This document shows, in pieces, positions 42,686 through 51,918 of a DNA stretch of 64,000 nt. Position numbers and translations under genes: made by a program. The stretch spans positions 3,155,501-3,219,500 of the forward strand of contig NZ_CP077089.1 in NCBI RefSeq assembly GCF_014268445.2. Direction: 5' to 3'. Below the pieces are notes generated by a model. It was not told the origin of the DNA. It made no database searches and worked only from the letters and a program-made list of their open reading frames with translations. The stretch is from Pseudomonas tensinigenes. Lineage in GTDB: Bacteria > Pseudomonadota > Gammaproteobacteria > Pseudomonadales > Pseudomonadaceae. Position 1 is the stretch's first letter, and each line of letters starts with the position of its first letter.

Positions 42686-43525
42686 ATGATCAAGAAATGC
42701 TTGTTCCCAGCAGCCGGTTACGGTACTCGCTTCCTGCCAGCGACTAAAGCCATGCCTAAAGAAATGCTGCCGGTGGTAAACAAGCCACTGATCCAGTACG
42801 GCGTTGAAGAAGCTCTGGACGCTGGCCTGACGGAAATCTCCATCGTGACCGGTCGTGGCAAGCGTGCTCTGGAAGACCACTTCGACATCAGCTACGAGCT
42901 GGAAAACCAGATCAAAGGCACCGACAAAGAGAAATACCTGGTCGGCATCCGCAAACTGCTCGACGAGTGCTCGTTCTCCTACACTCGCCAGACCGAAATG
43001 AAAGGTCTGGGCCACGCGATCCTGACCGGTCGCCCGCTGATCGGTGACGAACCGTTCGCCGTGGTCCTGGCGGACGACCTGTGCGTCAACCTCGACGGCG
43101 ACGGCGTACTGACCCAGATGGTCAAACTGTACAAGCAGTTCCGCTGCTCGATCATCGCCATCCAGGAAGTCGATCCGCAGGAAACCAGCAAGTACGGCGT
43201 TATCGCTGGCGAGATGATCCGCGATGACATCTACCGCGTTCACAGCATGGTCGAGAAACCAAAACCGGAAGACGCGCCATCGAACCTGGCCATCATCGGC
43301 CGTTACATCCTGACCCCGGACATCTTCGACCTGATCGAACAAACCGAGCCAGGCAAGGGCGGCGAAATCCAGATCACCGACGCCCTGATGAAACAAGCCC
43401 AGAACGGCTGCGTCATGGCCTACAAGTTCAAAGGCAAGCGTTTCGACTGCGGTGGCGCTGAAGGCTACATCGAAGCCACCAACTTCTGCTTCGAGAACTT
43501 CTACAAGACCGGCAAGGCTTATTAA
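42686..43525 (+). CDS. galU: UTP-glucose-1-phosphate uridylyltransferase
   Basis: GalU makes UDP-glucose for lipopolysaccharide core and other glycans. The 279-residue protein has the nucleotidyltransferase motif PAAGYGTRFLPATKAMPKEM at the N-terminus, then GHAILTGRPLIGDEPFAVVLADD and VEKPKPEDAPSNLAIIGRYIL, all standard. ATG at 42686 has AAGGA nine bases upstream. It is a single gene ended by a strong terminator. Confidence 0.97.
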   Translation: MIKKCLFPAAGYGTRFLPATKAMPKEMLPVVNKPLIQYGVEEALDAGLTEISIVTGRGKRALEDHFDISYELENQIKGTDKEKYLVGIRKLLDECSFSYTRQTEMKGLGHAILTGRPLIGDEPFAVVLADDLCVNLDGDGVLTQMVKLYKQFRCSIIAIQEVDPQETSKYGVIAGEMIRDDIYRVHSMVEKPKPEDAPSNLAIIGRYILTPDIFDLIEQTEPGKGGEIQITDALMKQAQNGCVMAYKFKGKRFDCGGAEGYIEATNFCFENFYKTGKAY

Positions 43526-43548
43526 GAGCGCTTGACCGGTTTGCAATA

Positions 43549-43572
43549 AAAACCCGCTTCGGCGGGTTTTTT
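43549..43572 (+). terminator. Terminator after galU
   Basis: AAAACCCGC, TTCG loop, GCGGGTTTT and a T-run. Confidence 0.9.
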
Positions 43573-43653
43573 CATTTTGCGCCCCCATATGACTGGCAGC
43601 GCTTGCCCAATGGGTGGCTGCAGGTATGCTGATCCCCTGCCGAGGAGATAGAA

Positions 43654-45012
43654 ATGGCCTACGATTTTGACCTTTATGTGATTGGTGCCGGTTCCGGCGG
43701 TGTGCGCGCTGCGCGTTTTGCGGCCGGGTTCGGTGCGAAAGTGGCGGTGGCGGAGAGCCGTTATCTGGGCGGGACCTGCGTCAACGTCGGCTGCGTGCCG
43801 AAAAAGCTGCTGGTGTACGGCGCGCACTTCGCTGAAGACTTTGAGCAGGCGTCCGGTTTCGGTTGGAGCCTGGGCGAAGCGAATTTCGATTGGGCGACGC
43901 TGATCGCCAACAAGGATCGCGAGATAAATCGCCTCAACGGCATTTACCGCAATCTGCTGGTCAACAGTGGCGTGACCTTGCACGAGGCGCACGCGAAGAT
44001 CGTTGGCCCGCAAGAGGTTGAGGTGAATGGCGAGCGCTTTACCGCGAAGAACATTCTGATCGCCACCGGTGGCTGGCCGCAGATTCCGGAGATTCCGGGG
44101 CGCGAGCACGCGATCGGTTCCAATGAAGCGTTCTTCCTCAAGGAGCTGCCAAAGCGTGTGCTGGTGGTTGGCGGCGGTTACATCGCGGTCGAGTTTGCCG
44201 GGATTTTCCACGGTCTCGGCGCGAACACTACGCTGCTGTATCGCGGTGACCTGTTCCTGCGCGGTTTCGATGGTTCGGTGCGTAAGCACTTGCAGGAAGA
44301 GCTGACCAAGCGCGGTCTGGATCTGCAGTTCAACGCCGACATCGCGCGTATCGACAAGCAGGCTGACGGCAGTTTGAAAGCCACGCTCAAGGATGGTCGT
44401 GTGCTGGAAGCGGATTGCGTGTTTTACGCCACGGGCCGGCGCCCGATGCTCGACAATCTGGGTCTGGAAAACACCGATGTGCAGCTCACCGACAAAGGCT
44501 TTATCAAAGTCGACGAGCAGTACCAGACCAGCGAGCCGTCAATTCTGGCGCTGGGCGATGTCATCGGTCGTGTGCAACTGACGCCTGTGGCTTTGGCTGA
44601 GGGCATGGCGGTAGCGCGGCGTCTGTTCAAGCCAGAGCAATACCGTCCGGTGGATTACAAGATGATCCCGACGGCGGTGTTCAGCTTGCCAAACATTGGC
44701 ACGGTCGGTTTGACCGAGGAAGAAGCGCGCGAGGCGGGTCATGATGTGGTGATCTTCGAAAGCCGTTTCCGACCGATGAAGCTGACCCTGACCGAATGTC
44801 AGGAAAAGACGCTGATGAAGCTCGTAGTCGACGGCAAGACTGACAAGGTCCTCGGCTGCCACATGGTCGGCCCGGACGCGGGTGAGATCGTGCAAGGTCT
44901 GGCGATTGCCTTGAAGGCTGGCGCAACCAAGCGTGACTTCGACGACACGATCGGGGTGCACCCGACGGCCGCCGAAGAATTCGTCACCATGCGTACGCCG
45001 GTCGGCGCTTAA
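43654..45012 (+). CDS. gor: Glutathione-disulphide reductase
   Basis: The 452-residue flavoenzyme reduces GSSG with NADPH. FAD motif [15 protein letters not shown], redox pair in [16 protein letters not shown](P) motif [13 protein letters not shown], second FAD motif LALGDVIG and the C-terminal His-Pro-Thr-Ala-Ala-Glu-Glu active-site signature ([10 protein letters not shown]) are present. A GAGGAG precedes ATG 43654. Its stop overlaps the stop of the convergent KfrA-like gene by three bases. Confidence 0.96.
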   Translation: MAYDFDLYVIGAGSGGVRAARFAAGFGAKVAVAESRYLGGTCVNVGCVPKKLLVYGAHFAEDFEQASGFGWSLGEANFDWATLIANKDREINRLNGIYRNLLVNSGVTLHEAHAKIVGPQEVEVNGERFTAKNILIATGGWPQIPEIPGREHAIGSNEAFFLKELPKRVLVVGGGYIAVEFAGIFHGLGANTTLLYRGDLFLRGFDGSVRKHLQEELTKRGLDLQFNADIARIDKQADGSLKATLKDGRVLEADCVFYATGRRPMLDNLGLENTDVQLTDKGFIKVDEQYQTSEPSILALGDVIGRVQLTPVALAEGMAVARRLFKPEQYRPVDYKMIPTAVFSLPNIGTVGLTEEEAREAGHDVVIFESRFRPMKLTLTECQEKTLMKLVVDGKTDKVLGCHMVGPDAGEIVQGLAIALKAGATKRDFDDTIGVHPTAAEEFVTMRTPVGA

Positions 45013-46025
45013 GCGTCTTTCGGCTTGGCTGAGTCTGGCGCTGCCGCAACGGTAGCCGCCAGACGCTGGCTTTCTTCCAGGCTTGCGTGAGCCTTGTTCA
45101 ATTCCTTTTCCAGTGACTGGTTGAGCAGCGTCTGCTCCTCGACGCTCTGTTTGAGTGTCTGGCTTTCCAGGGTGGCTACGCGCAAGCGTTCCTGGAGGAG
45201 GGTGCGCTCGCTGTCGACGCGGGTCGCTTGCTCCAGCAGTTGATCCTGACGCTGATTGCTCTGCTTGAGCTGATCTTGCAGCAAACTCAGCTCGCGTTGG
45301 GTGCCACGGTTTTCCGTGAGCAGGCGTTCGTTGTCGCGGTGCAGTTGCGTGATCTCGTCCTGACGGACCAGTGCGCTTTGCTGCGCCTGACGCAGTTCGG
45401 CCTGAATCTGCTGCACTTGCGCTTCGTGACGGCTCTGTTCCTGCTCGCGCTGCTCTTTGCTGGCGTTGCGATAGTGCTCTAGTGCGTCACGGGCGTGCAG
45501 GTGTTTTTCTTCCAGCGAACGAATCTGTTCGTCTTTGTCCTGCAGGCGCAATTCAAAATCGGCCAGTGCCTGATTCAGCCCGGCATTGCGGGTTTGTTCG
45601 GTTTGCAGCATCGACCGGGTGTTGCCAAGCGCTTCGGACTCACGCTCCAGCGCAGCCCCTTGAATGTCGTGCTCGTGTTCGAGCTTTTCCAACGCCTGGC
45701 GCATTTGTTTCAGCTCCGACTCCAGTGCTTCGCGCTGTTCCTCGAACTGCTCGCGGGCCTGCTCGATAGGCTCTTGCGCCTGTTCTTTGAGGCGTTGGGC
45801 GAGGCGCGAGACGAGGGCGGTCAACTCGTCATCGATGGGTTCCGCCGAAGCTTCTACGGGCTGAGCACCGTCATCCAGCTCTTTCAAATAGCGATGGATC
45901 GTGGTTTTCGAGCCGGTGTTGCCCATTTCAATGCGTACTGCATCGATGCTCGGGTGTTCGCCACGGGCGAGGATCGCTGTGCGCGCGATCTGCACCAAGG
46001 CTTTGGTAATGCCGCCACGGGCCAT
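45009..46025 (-). CDS. KfrA-like DNA-binding coiled-coil protein
   Basis: A 338-residue protein. Residues 1-50 ([45 protein letters not shown] in parts) match the N-terminal DNA-binding domain of the plasmid protein KfrA. Residues 70-325 are a continuous coiled coil rich in Glu, Gln, Leu and Arg. KfrA-like proteins autoregulate and can aid plasmid segregation; chromosomal ones are poorly known. It is divergently placed from a tyrosine recombinase gene, with a repeat-rich 178-bp region between them that is the likely operator. Confidence 0.88.
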   Translation of the reverse strand: MARGGITKALVQIARTAILARGEHPSIDAVRIEMGNTGSKTTIHRYLKELDDGAQPVEASAEPIDDELTALVSRLAQRLKEQAQEPIEQAREQFEEQREALESELKQMRQALEKLEHEHDIQGAALERESEALGNTRSMLQTEQTRNAGLNQALADFELRLQDKDEQIRSLEEKHLHARDALEHYRNASKEQREQEQSRHEAQVQQIQAELRQAQQSALVRQDEITQLHRDNERLLTENRGTQRELSLLQDQLKQSNQRQDQLLEQATRVDSERTLLQERLRVATLESQTLKQSVEEQTLLNQSLEKELNKAHASLEESQRLAATVAAAPDSAKPKDA

Positions 46026-46036
46026 GTGAACTCCTA

Positions 46037-46085
46037 CGGTTACGTACTGTGGTACATGCCACTAAGTTACGCAGTGTACCATTTC
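46037..46085. promoter_or_regulatory. Repeat-rich intergenic operator of the KfrA-like gene
   Basis: Two copies of GTTACG (46039-46044 and 46066-46071, 27 bp apart), each followed by an ACTGTGGTACA or CAGTGTACCA element, and an inverted repeat GTGG-TACATG-CCAC (46049-46062). The block sits 12-60 bp upstream of the KfrA-like start. Autoregulation at this site is inferred from the KfrA precedent. Confidence 0.55.
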
Positions 46086-46202
46086 AAAAATAAAGATAAA
46101 CCTTTGATAATAAAGACACGGGATATACTGGTATTACCCAGTGTCAGGCGGCAAAATGCGTTTCTGCATCCCTGTCTCAGTACGCCAGCGAGAAAACAGC
46201 CC

Positions 46203-47141
46203 ATGAGCGATCTGGATCGCTATCTGCAAGCCGCCACCCGTGACAACACTCGCCGCAGCTATCGCGCGGCCATCGAGCATTTCGAAGTGAAGTGGGGCGG
46301 GTTCTTGCCGGCAACCGCAGACAGCGTTGCGCGGTATTTGGTGGCGCACGCTGAGGAGTTGTCGATCAACACGCTGAAGCTGCGTTTGTCGGCGCTGGCG
46401 CAGTGGCACAACAGCCAAGGGTTTGCCGATCCGACCAAGGCGCCGGTGGTGCGCAAAGTCTTCAAAGGCATACGCGCATTGCATCCAGCGCAAGAGAAAC
46501 AGGCCGAGCCGCTGCAGTTACAGGATCTGCAGCGAGTGATCGATTGGCTCGAACATGAAGTACAAACCGCGCGAGAACAGCAGGATCGCCCGTTATTGCT
46601 CAAGGCCTACCGTGACCGCGCATTGATCCTGCTCGGATTCTGGCGCGGCTTCCGCAGCGATGAGTTGTGTCGCTTGCAGATCGAGCACGTGCAGGCGCAC
46701 GCCGGCAAAGGCATCACCTTGTATCTGCCACGCAGCAAGGGAGATCGAGAAAATCTAGGGCAGACTTATCAAGCCCCGGCGCTACTCAAGCTTTGCCCGG
46801 TGCAGGCCTATATCGACTGGATCACCGAAGCGGCACTGGTGCGTGGCCCGGTTTTTCGCAGTATCGACCGCTGGGGCAATCTGAACGAGGAGGGGCTGCA
46901 TGCCAACAGCATCATTCCTCTACTGCGTCAGGCATTGCAGCGCGCCGGCATTGCCGCCGAAAACTACACCAGCCATTCATTGCGTCGAGGCTTCGCAACC
47001 TGGGCCCATCAAAGCGGCTGGGATCTAAAATCCCTGATGAGTTACGTCGGCTGGAAGGATATGAAGTCCGCCATGCGCTATGTTGAAGCCAGCCCATTCC
47101 AAGGGATGGCTCGGATTACGGATAACCCGGCTTCGTCGTAG
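46203..47141 (+). CDS. Tyrosine recombinase (phage-integrase family)
   Basis: A 312-residue site-specific recombinase. The N-terminal SAM-like domain (DRYLQAATRDNTRRSYRAAIEHF) is followed by the catalytic domain with Arg in LGFWRGFRSDELCRL, HxxR in SHSLRRGFATWA, and the nucleophile Tyr in SAMRYVEASPF. The start is ATG at 46203 (MSDLDRYL) although the frame is open much further upstream, antisense to the KfrA-like gene. No att repeats, excisionase or cargo are visible nearby, so it is a stand-alone chromosomal recombinase. Confidence 0.9.
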   Translation: MSDLDRYLQAATRDNTRRSYRAAIEHFEVKWGGFLPATADSVARYLVAHAEELSINTLKLRLSALAQWHNSQGFADPTKAPVVRKVFKGIRALHPAQEKQAEPLQLQDLQRVIDWLEHEVQTAREQQDRPLLLKAYRDRALILLGFWRGFRSDELCRLQIEHVQAHAGKGITLYLPRSKGDRENLGQTYQAPALLKLCPVQAYIDWITEAALVRGPVFRSIDRWGNLNEEGLHANSIIPLLRQALQRAGIAAENYTSHSLRRGFATWAHQSGWDLKSLMSYVGWKDMKSAMRYVEASPFQGMARITDNPASS

Positions 47142-47278
47142 ATATCGTTTTCTTCTATTAATACAGTCGGCTAATAGCGAAAACAAATCAGCAGCATCAG
47201 GTTTGCCAATGAGCCATCCGTCGAGTGAGTGGGTAGGATTCACCCATCAACTTCATAACCCCTGACGGAGAGTCATCA

Positions 47279-47842
47279 ATGCCTATCATCAACAGCCAAG
47301 TAAAACCGTTCAAAGCTACCGCGTTCAAAAACGGCGACTTCGTTCAAGTCTCGGACGCTGACCTGAAAGGCAAGTGGTCGGTCGTGTTCTTCTACCCAGC
47401 CGACTTCACCTTCGTTTGCCCAACCGAGCTGGAAGACCTGGCTGACAACTACGCTGCTTTCCAGAAACTCGGCGTAGAGATCTACAGCGTTTCCACCGAC
47501 ACCCACTTTGCCCACGCTGCCTGGCACAACACTTCGCCAGCCATCGGCAAAATCGAATACACCATGATCGGCGACCCGACCCACGCCATCTCCCGCAACT
47601 TCGACGTGCTGATCGAAGAAGTTGGCCTGGCTGACCGTGGCACCTTCGTGATCAACCCTGAAGGCCAGATCAAAATCGTTGAACTGAACGATGGCGGCGT
47701 TGGCCGTGACGCTTCCGAGCTGCTGCGCAAGATCAAGGCTGCTCAGTACGTTGCTGCTCACCCAGGCGAAGTTTGCCCAGCCAAGTGGAAAGAAGGCGAG
47801 GCCACTCTGGCACCGTCCCTGGACCTGGTCGGCAAGATCTAA
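47279..47842 (+). CDS. ahpC: Alkyl hydroperoxide reductase, peroxiredoxin subunit
   Basis: A 187-residue typical 2-Cys peroxiredoxin that reduces H2O2 and organic peroxides. The peroxidatic Cys lies in [13 protein letters not shown] (about 47) and the resolving Cys in GEVCPAKW (about 166). ACGGAGAG precedes ATG 47279. A run of AT-rich bases around 47145-47190 carries an imperfect series of ATAG/CTAT-like tetramers; OxyR control is plausible but the box is weak. ahpF follows 124 bp on, behind a terminator-like hairpin. Confidence 0.97.
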   Translation: MPIINSQVKPFKATAFKNGDFVQVSDADLKGKWSVVFFYPADFTFVCPTELEDLADNYAAFQKLGVEIYSVSTDTHFAHAAWHNTSPAIGKIEYTMIGDPTHAISRNFDVLIEEVGLADRGTFVINPEGQIKIVELNDGGVGRDASELLRKIKAAQYVAAHPGEVCPAKWKEGEATLAPSLDLVGKI

Positions 47843-47910
47843 GTCTGTGACACGCAACTCGGGGCGGATCTCCGCACCTACTTAAGTTAGCTGCACCGCC
47901 CCATAAAAAT

Positions 47911-47940
47911 GCCCGGGCGAGATTCGCTCGGGCTTTTTTT
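47911..47940 (+). terminator. Terminator between ahpC and ahpF
   Basis: GCCCGGGCGA pairs with TCGCTCGGGC (one G-T pair), followed by seven T. It should uncouple or attenuate ahpF relative to ahpC. Confidence 0.85.
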
Positions 47941-47966
47941 CGCCTCAAATAAAGGAAATCGCCCGT

Positions 47967-49529
47967 ATGTTGGACGCCAATCTTAAAGCCCAGTTGAAAT
48001 CGTACCTGGAACGGGTCACCCAGCCGATCGAGATCGTTGCCTCCCTCGACGACGGTGCGAAATCCCGTGAAATGCTGGAACTGCTGAAAGACGTTGCCAG
48101 TCTTTCGAGCCAAATTACCTTGATCGACAGCGGTGACGATGCTCGCAAGCCATCGTTCTCGATCAACCGTCCGGGCGCTGACATCAGTCTGCGTTTCGCC
48201 GGCATCCCGATGGGCCACGAATTCACTTCGCTGGTGTTGGCCTTGCTGCAAGTCGGCGGCCACCCATCGAAAGCCAGTGTTGAAGTGATCGAGCAGATCC
48301 GCACGCTGAAAGGCGAGTTCAGCTTCGAGACGTACTTCTCGCTGTCCTGCCAGAACTGCCCGGACGTGGTCCAGGCGCTGAACCTGATGGCCGTACTCAA
48401 CCCGAACATCCGCCACGTCGCTATCGACGGCGCGCTGTTCCAGGACGAAGTCAACGATCGCAAGATCATGGCCGTGCCGAGCATTTACCTCAACGGTGAA
48501 AACTTCGGTCAGGGCCGCATGGGTCTGGAAGAGATTCTCGCCAAACTCGACACCGGCGCTATCGAGCGCCAGGCCGAGAAGATCAGCGCCAAAGAAGCGT
48601 TTGATGTGTTGGTCGTCGGCGGTGGCCCGGCCGGTGCTTCCGCAGCGATTTACGCTGCACGTAAAGGCATTCGCACCGGTGTTGCGGCTGAGCGTTTCGG
48701 CGGTCAGGTGCTCGACACCATGGCCATCGAGAACTTCATTTCCGTGCAGGAAACCGAAGGGCCGAAACTGGCCACCGCGCTGGAAGAACACGTCAAGCAG
48801 TACGACGTCGACATCATGAACCTGCAACGCGCCGACAAGCTGATCCCGGGCAAGAACGGCGAGTTGCACGAAGTTCACTTTGCCAGCGGCGCCACCCTTA
48901 AAGCCAAAAGCGTGATTCTGGCGACCGGTGCGCGCTGGCGTGAAATGAACGTGCCGGGCGAGCAGGAATACCGCAACAAAGGCGTGGCGTACTGCCCGCA
49001 CTGCGACGGTCCGTTGTTCAAAGGCAAGCGTGTGGCGGTGATTGGCGGCGGTAACTCCGGCGTGGAAGCGGCCATCGACCTGGCCGGGATCGTGTCGCAC
49101 GTAACGCTGCTGGAGTTCGACGTACAACTGCGTGCCGACGCCGTATTGCAACGCAAGCTTCACAGCCTGCCGAACGTCACCGTGATCACCAGTGCGCAAA
49201 CCACTGAAGTCACCGGTAATGGCGAGAAGGTCAACGGTCTGCGCTACAAGGATCGCAACACTGATGAGCTGCGTACCGTCGAGCTGGAAGGGATCTTCGT
49301 GCAGATCGGTTTGCTGCCGAACACCGACTGGCTGAAGGGCACCATCGAGCTGTCGCCGCGTGGCGAGATCATTGTCGATAACCGTGGTGAGACTTCGATC
49401 CCGGGGATCTTCGCTGCCGGTGATGTGACGACTGTGCCCTACAAGCAGATCGTGATTGCGGTGGGTGAGGGCGCGAAGGCTTCACTGAGCGCTTTTGATC
49501 ATTTGATCCGCACTTCGGCTCCGGCATAA
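47967..49529 (+). CDS. ahpF: Alkyl hydroperoxide reductase, flavoprotein subunit
   Basis: A 520-residue NADH:peroxiredoxin oxidoreductase. The N-terminal thioredoxin-like domain (1-200) has CxxC in SCQNCPDVV. The C-terminal thioredoxin-reductase part has FAD motif [19 protein letters not shown], CxxC in [10 protein letters not shown] and NAD motif [17 protein letters not shown], ending [15 protein letters not shown]. It recycles AhpC. AAAGGAAA precedes ATG 47967 in the gap after the ahpC terminator. Confidence 0.97.
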   Translation: MLDANLKAQLKSYLERVTQPIEIVASLDDGAKSREMLELLKDVASLSSQITLIDSGDDARKPSFSINRPGADISLRFAGIPMGHEFTSLVLALLQVGGHPSKASVEVIEQIRTLKGEFSFETYFSLSCQNCPDVVQALNLMAVLNPNIRHVAIDGALFQDEVNDRKIMAVPSIYLNGENFGQGRMGLEEILAKLDTGAIERQAEKISAKEAFDVLVVGGGPAGASAAIYAARKGIRTGVAAERFGGQVLDTMAIENFISVQETEGPKLATALEEHVKQYDVDIMNLQRADKLIPGKNGELHEVHFASGATLKAKSVILATGARWREMNVPGEQEYRNKGVAYCPHCDGPLFKGKRVAVIGGGNSGVEAAIDLAGIVSHVTLLEFDVQLRADAVLQRKLHSLPNVTVITSAQTTEVTGNGEKVNGLRYKDRNTDELRTVELEGIFVQIGLLPNTDWLKGTIELSPRGEIIVDNRGETSIPGIFAAGDVTTVPYKQIVIAVGEGAKASLSAFDHLIRTSAPA

Positions 49530-49548
49530 CTGTCAGGCCAGAAATGAA

Positions 49549-49576
49549 AAAACCCGTGAGCGATCACGGGTTTTTT
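49549..49576 (+). terminator. Terminator after ahpF
   Basis: AAAACCCGTGA, loop GCGA, TCACGGGTTTT, then TT. Confidence 0.9.
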
Positions 49577-49594
49577 ATTGCGCGCGAAAAACTG

Positions 49595-49915
49595 CCCCTC
49601 ACCCCAGCCCTCTCCCGAAGGAGAGGGAGCCGACCGAGGTGTCTGGCGTTGTCCGTCGACCTGAACGATCCAGTCGATTATGGAGTCAGCGCCATTCGTT
49701 CAAGTCGATGAGCCTCTGCCATATTCCCCGATCAATCTCTCCCTCCAGGAGAGGGAGAGGGAGAGGGAGCCGGTCGAGATGTCCGAAGTGGGGTGTCGAT
49801 CTGTAAGACCTGATCGATTTTGGATTCAATGCCAATCGTTCAAGTCGGCGTAATTCTCCAATATTCCCCAATCAGTCCCCTCTCCCTCTGGGAGAGGGCT
49901 AGGGTGAGGGGCTTT
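49595..49915. repeat. Composite repeat with CCCTCACCC-type ends and two internal copies
   Basis: The element begins CCCTCACCCCAGCCCTCTCC and ends GGGAGAGGGCTAGGGTGAGG, which are inverted relatives. Inside are two diverged direct copies of about 135 bp (from about 49626 and 49769), both starting GAGCCGR-YCGAG and holding matching ATTCGTTCAAGTCG / ATCGTTCAAGTCGG and CAATATTCCCCAATC-type blocks, separated by a (GAGAGG)n-like purine run. No gene is seen. The same ends bracket the repeat at 60.5 kb. Confidence 0.75.
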
Positions 49916-49920
49916 TGCTT

Positions 49921-50442
49921 TTACAGCGGCGCAGGCTGAATAATCTCGACCCAGTAACCATCCGGGTCCTTGATGAAGGCCAAGCTTTTCATGCGGCCAT
50001 CGGTCAGGCGCTTCTGGAAGTCGCAGCCCAGCTCTTCAAAGCGTGCACATGCCGCGACAATATCCGGCACCGAAATGCAGATATGGCCAAAACCACGCGG
50101 ATCGGTATTGCCGTTGTGATAGGCGAAATCGGCGTCGTTCTCGGTGCCGTGGTTGTGAGTCAATTCCAGTATGCCTGGAATCGACTTCATCCACTCGGTG
50201 CGCGCAGCGGCGTCAGCAGGAATCTGTGCCTTGTCGACCAATGCCAAGAAGTACAGGCTGAACTCGGCCTCGGCGAAGTCACGCTTCTCAACCAGCGAGA
50301 AACCCAGCACGCGGGTGTAGAAGTCCAGGGATTTGCTGATGTCTTTGACACGCAACATGGTGTGGTTGAAGACAAAATTACGGGTTGCGCTGTCTGGCGT
50401 GGCGGTGACGCCGGGGAAAGTGTTGAGTTCGTGCAGGCTCAT
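49921..50442 (-). CDS. gloA: Lactoylglutathione lyase (glyoxalase I)
   Basis: GloA converts the methylglyoxal-glutathione hemithioacetal to lactoylglutathione. The 173-residue VOC-fold protein has [46 protein letters not shown] and [14 protein letters not shown], covering the metal-binding His and Glu residues of both modules. It is longer than the 135-residue E. coli enzyme and resembles the long Pseudomonas type. The start is ATG at 50442 with GGAGG seven bases upstream. Confidence 0.95.
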   Translation of the reverse strand: MSLHELNTFPGVTATPDSATRNFVFNHTMLRVKDISKSLDFYTRVLGFSLVEKRDFAEAEFSLYFLALVDKAQIPADAAARTEWMKSIPGILELTHNHGTENDADFAYHNGNTDPRGFGHICISVPDIVAACARFEELGCDFQKRLTDGRMKSLAFIKDPDGYWVEIIQPAPL

Positions 50443-50581
50443 GGGCCCTCCAATAACTATGGGCGAGTGAATGGGCGCAATGATACGCATGCCTGTCGGC
50501 ATCGCCAAATGAAAGGGCAGACTTGCCCTGCGTGCGGGCGAGCCTCAGACTTTACCGCTCAATCTGCGAGTGCGTCCGGCA

Positions 50582-51100
50582 ATGATCCGACTGTTCAAAT
50601 CCGTGTTTGTTTTTTCTTTATTGTCGTTTGTGGCGGTGTGCGCGTCAGCGGACGAACCGAGCATCACTTGGCCGGCCGGTTGGCAAGTCGAGGCGCTGCC
50701 TGAGGCGACTGCGCAGGTTTCCCGTCAGCGAGCGGTGAAGAATGATGCCGATGGCAATCAGGTGATGGTGATGGAATTGACCATGACTCAGGTTGAGGAA
50801 GGTCATCAGGTCAATTTGCAAGGCGTGCTGCTGGAGATGCGCAAGTCGATACAGAAGGACTTCTTCCAGGGTGGCTACCAAAGTGTCTGCAACAAAGTGC
50901 ATCCGGCCACGCTGGGCACTTTGTCAGCACTGGAAACCACTTGCACGATCACCGAAAACGGTCGGCATGTGTTGTCGCAAACCTTGGTCGCGGCGGTCGA
51001 GGCGGACAAGGCTTATGTTCTTTCCTACGCTGGGCAGGCAGAGGTTTATAAGGCAAGCGCAGACGAGATAGTGGCGGTGAGAAACAGCTTGAAACTTTAA
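50582..51100 (+). CDS. Exported DUF4946-type protein
   Basis: A 172-residue protein with a signal peptide (about 1-23, VCASADEPS cleavage region) and mature part SITWPAGWQVEALPEATAQVSRQRAVKNDADG in parts, with two Cys (SVCNKVHP, ETTCTITE) that may form a disulphide. The layout is like the Pseudomonas DUF4946 family, function unknown, periplasmic. The ATG at 50582 is taken (MIRLFKS) although an upstream start at 50570 exists. It lies alone between gloA and the mvaU-like gene. Confidence 0.7.
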   Translation: MIRLFKSVFVFSLLSFVAVCASADEPSITWPAGWQVEALPEATAQVSRQRAVKNDADGNQVMVMELTMTQVEEGHQVNLQGVLLEMRKSIQKDFFQGGYQSVCNKVHPATLGTLSALETTCTITENGRHVLSQTLVAAVEADKAYVLSYAGQAEVYKASADEIVAVRNSLKL

Positions 51101-51276
51101 GTCGCTGTACTCTTCATGGCTTGATTAGATACCCGAAGGGATTAAGCACAAAGTTTAACGCAGGGCTGCGATCGCAACATTGCGCAGCAAAATGTTTAGC
51201 TGTCTGACTCAGCCACGTTACAGAAAAGTCGAAATTGTTAGATGAAATTCATTTCATTTGTTAGATATTGTCAATA

Positions 51277-51307
51277 AAAAAGCCCTGCATCATGCAGGGC
51301 TTTTTTG
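51277..51307 (-). terminator. Terminator after the mvaU-like gene
   Basis: AAAAAGCCCTGCA and TGCAGGGCTTTTT with a 3-nt loop; T-runs on both strands, so it also stops plus-strand transcription. Confidence 0.9.
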
Positions 51308-51318
51308 TTGGCGTCGGA

Positions 51319-51684
51319 TTAACCGCGCAACCAGGAATCAACGGTAGCTGCACCGTATTGTTCCTTCCAGGCTTTCAGGCCGCGATGGTTGCCGCCCTTG
51401 GTTTCGATCAGTTCACCGGTGTGCGGGTTGTGATAAACCTTGACCACGCGAGCGCGGCGGGTTTTAGGTGCTGCAGAGGTCTGCAGACCGGATTTTGCCG
51501 GGTTCGGATCGAGAATGGCGATGATGTCTTTCAGGCCTTTGCCGTAGTGTTTCATCAGCCCCTGGAGCTTTTCTTCGAATTCGATTTCTTTCTTGAGCCC
51601 GGCATCGTTCTTCAGCGATTCCAGCTGCTTGAGCTGTTCCTGAAGGGCCTTTTCAGCTGCACGAAATTCAGCGAGTCTGGACAA
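51319..51684 (-). CDS. H-NS-family xenogeneic silencer, MvaT/MvaU type (TTG start)
   Basis: A 121-residue nucleoid protein of the MvaT/MvaU family, the Pseudomonas counterpart of H-NS that binds AT-rich DNA. The coiled-coil oligomerisation part is residues 1-60 (MSRLAEFRAAEKALQEQLKQL, LKKEIEFEEKLQGLMKHYGKGL) and the DNA-binding part has RRARVVKVYHNPHTGELIETKGGNH. The start is TTG at 51684, eight bases after GGAG, because the family begins MSxLxEFRAAEK; the frame runs on upstream. The MSRLAEF form suggests the MvaU rather than MvaT branch. Confidence 0.9.
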   Translation of the reverse strand: MSRLAEFRAAEKALQEQLKQLESLKNDAGLKKEIEFEEKLQGLMKHYGKGLKDIIAILDPNPAKSGLQTSAAPKTRRARVVKVYHNPHTGELIETKGGNHRGLKAWKEQYGAATVDSWLRG

Positions 51685-51918
51685 TATCTTTACTCCAATA
51701 GTGTATTTGGCTGATACCAACCGCAAACAAAGCTGTAAGCCAAGAGCCTTGAAGCGACTCGGTGATAAATGGCTCACCTGCCAATCTTGCTCAGGTTGAA
51801 AAAATTGTAGTAGTTAATGCGCCAAGAGTAAATCCTGATGTTGTCTTCATGTAACAACAGCGGTCTTTTGTATCAATTTGGTGCGTCTGGTCGGTACGCT
51901 CGTCTTAATCCGGCTTAG

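Noticed and set aside
45495..46202. N-terminal extension of the recombinase frame
   Set aside because: It is antisense to the coiled-coil KfrA-like gene, whose codons are clearly constrained; the recombinase starts at 46203.
47145..47190. Series of ATAG/CTAT-like tetramers upstream of ahpC, like an OxyR box
   Set aside because: Only one tetramer matches fully and the last does not match at all, so it is mentioned under ahpC but not annotated as a site.
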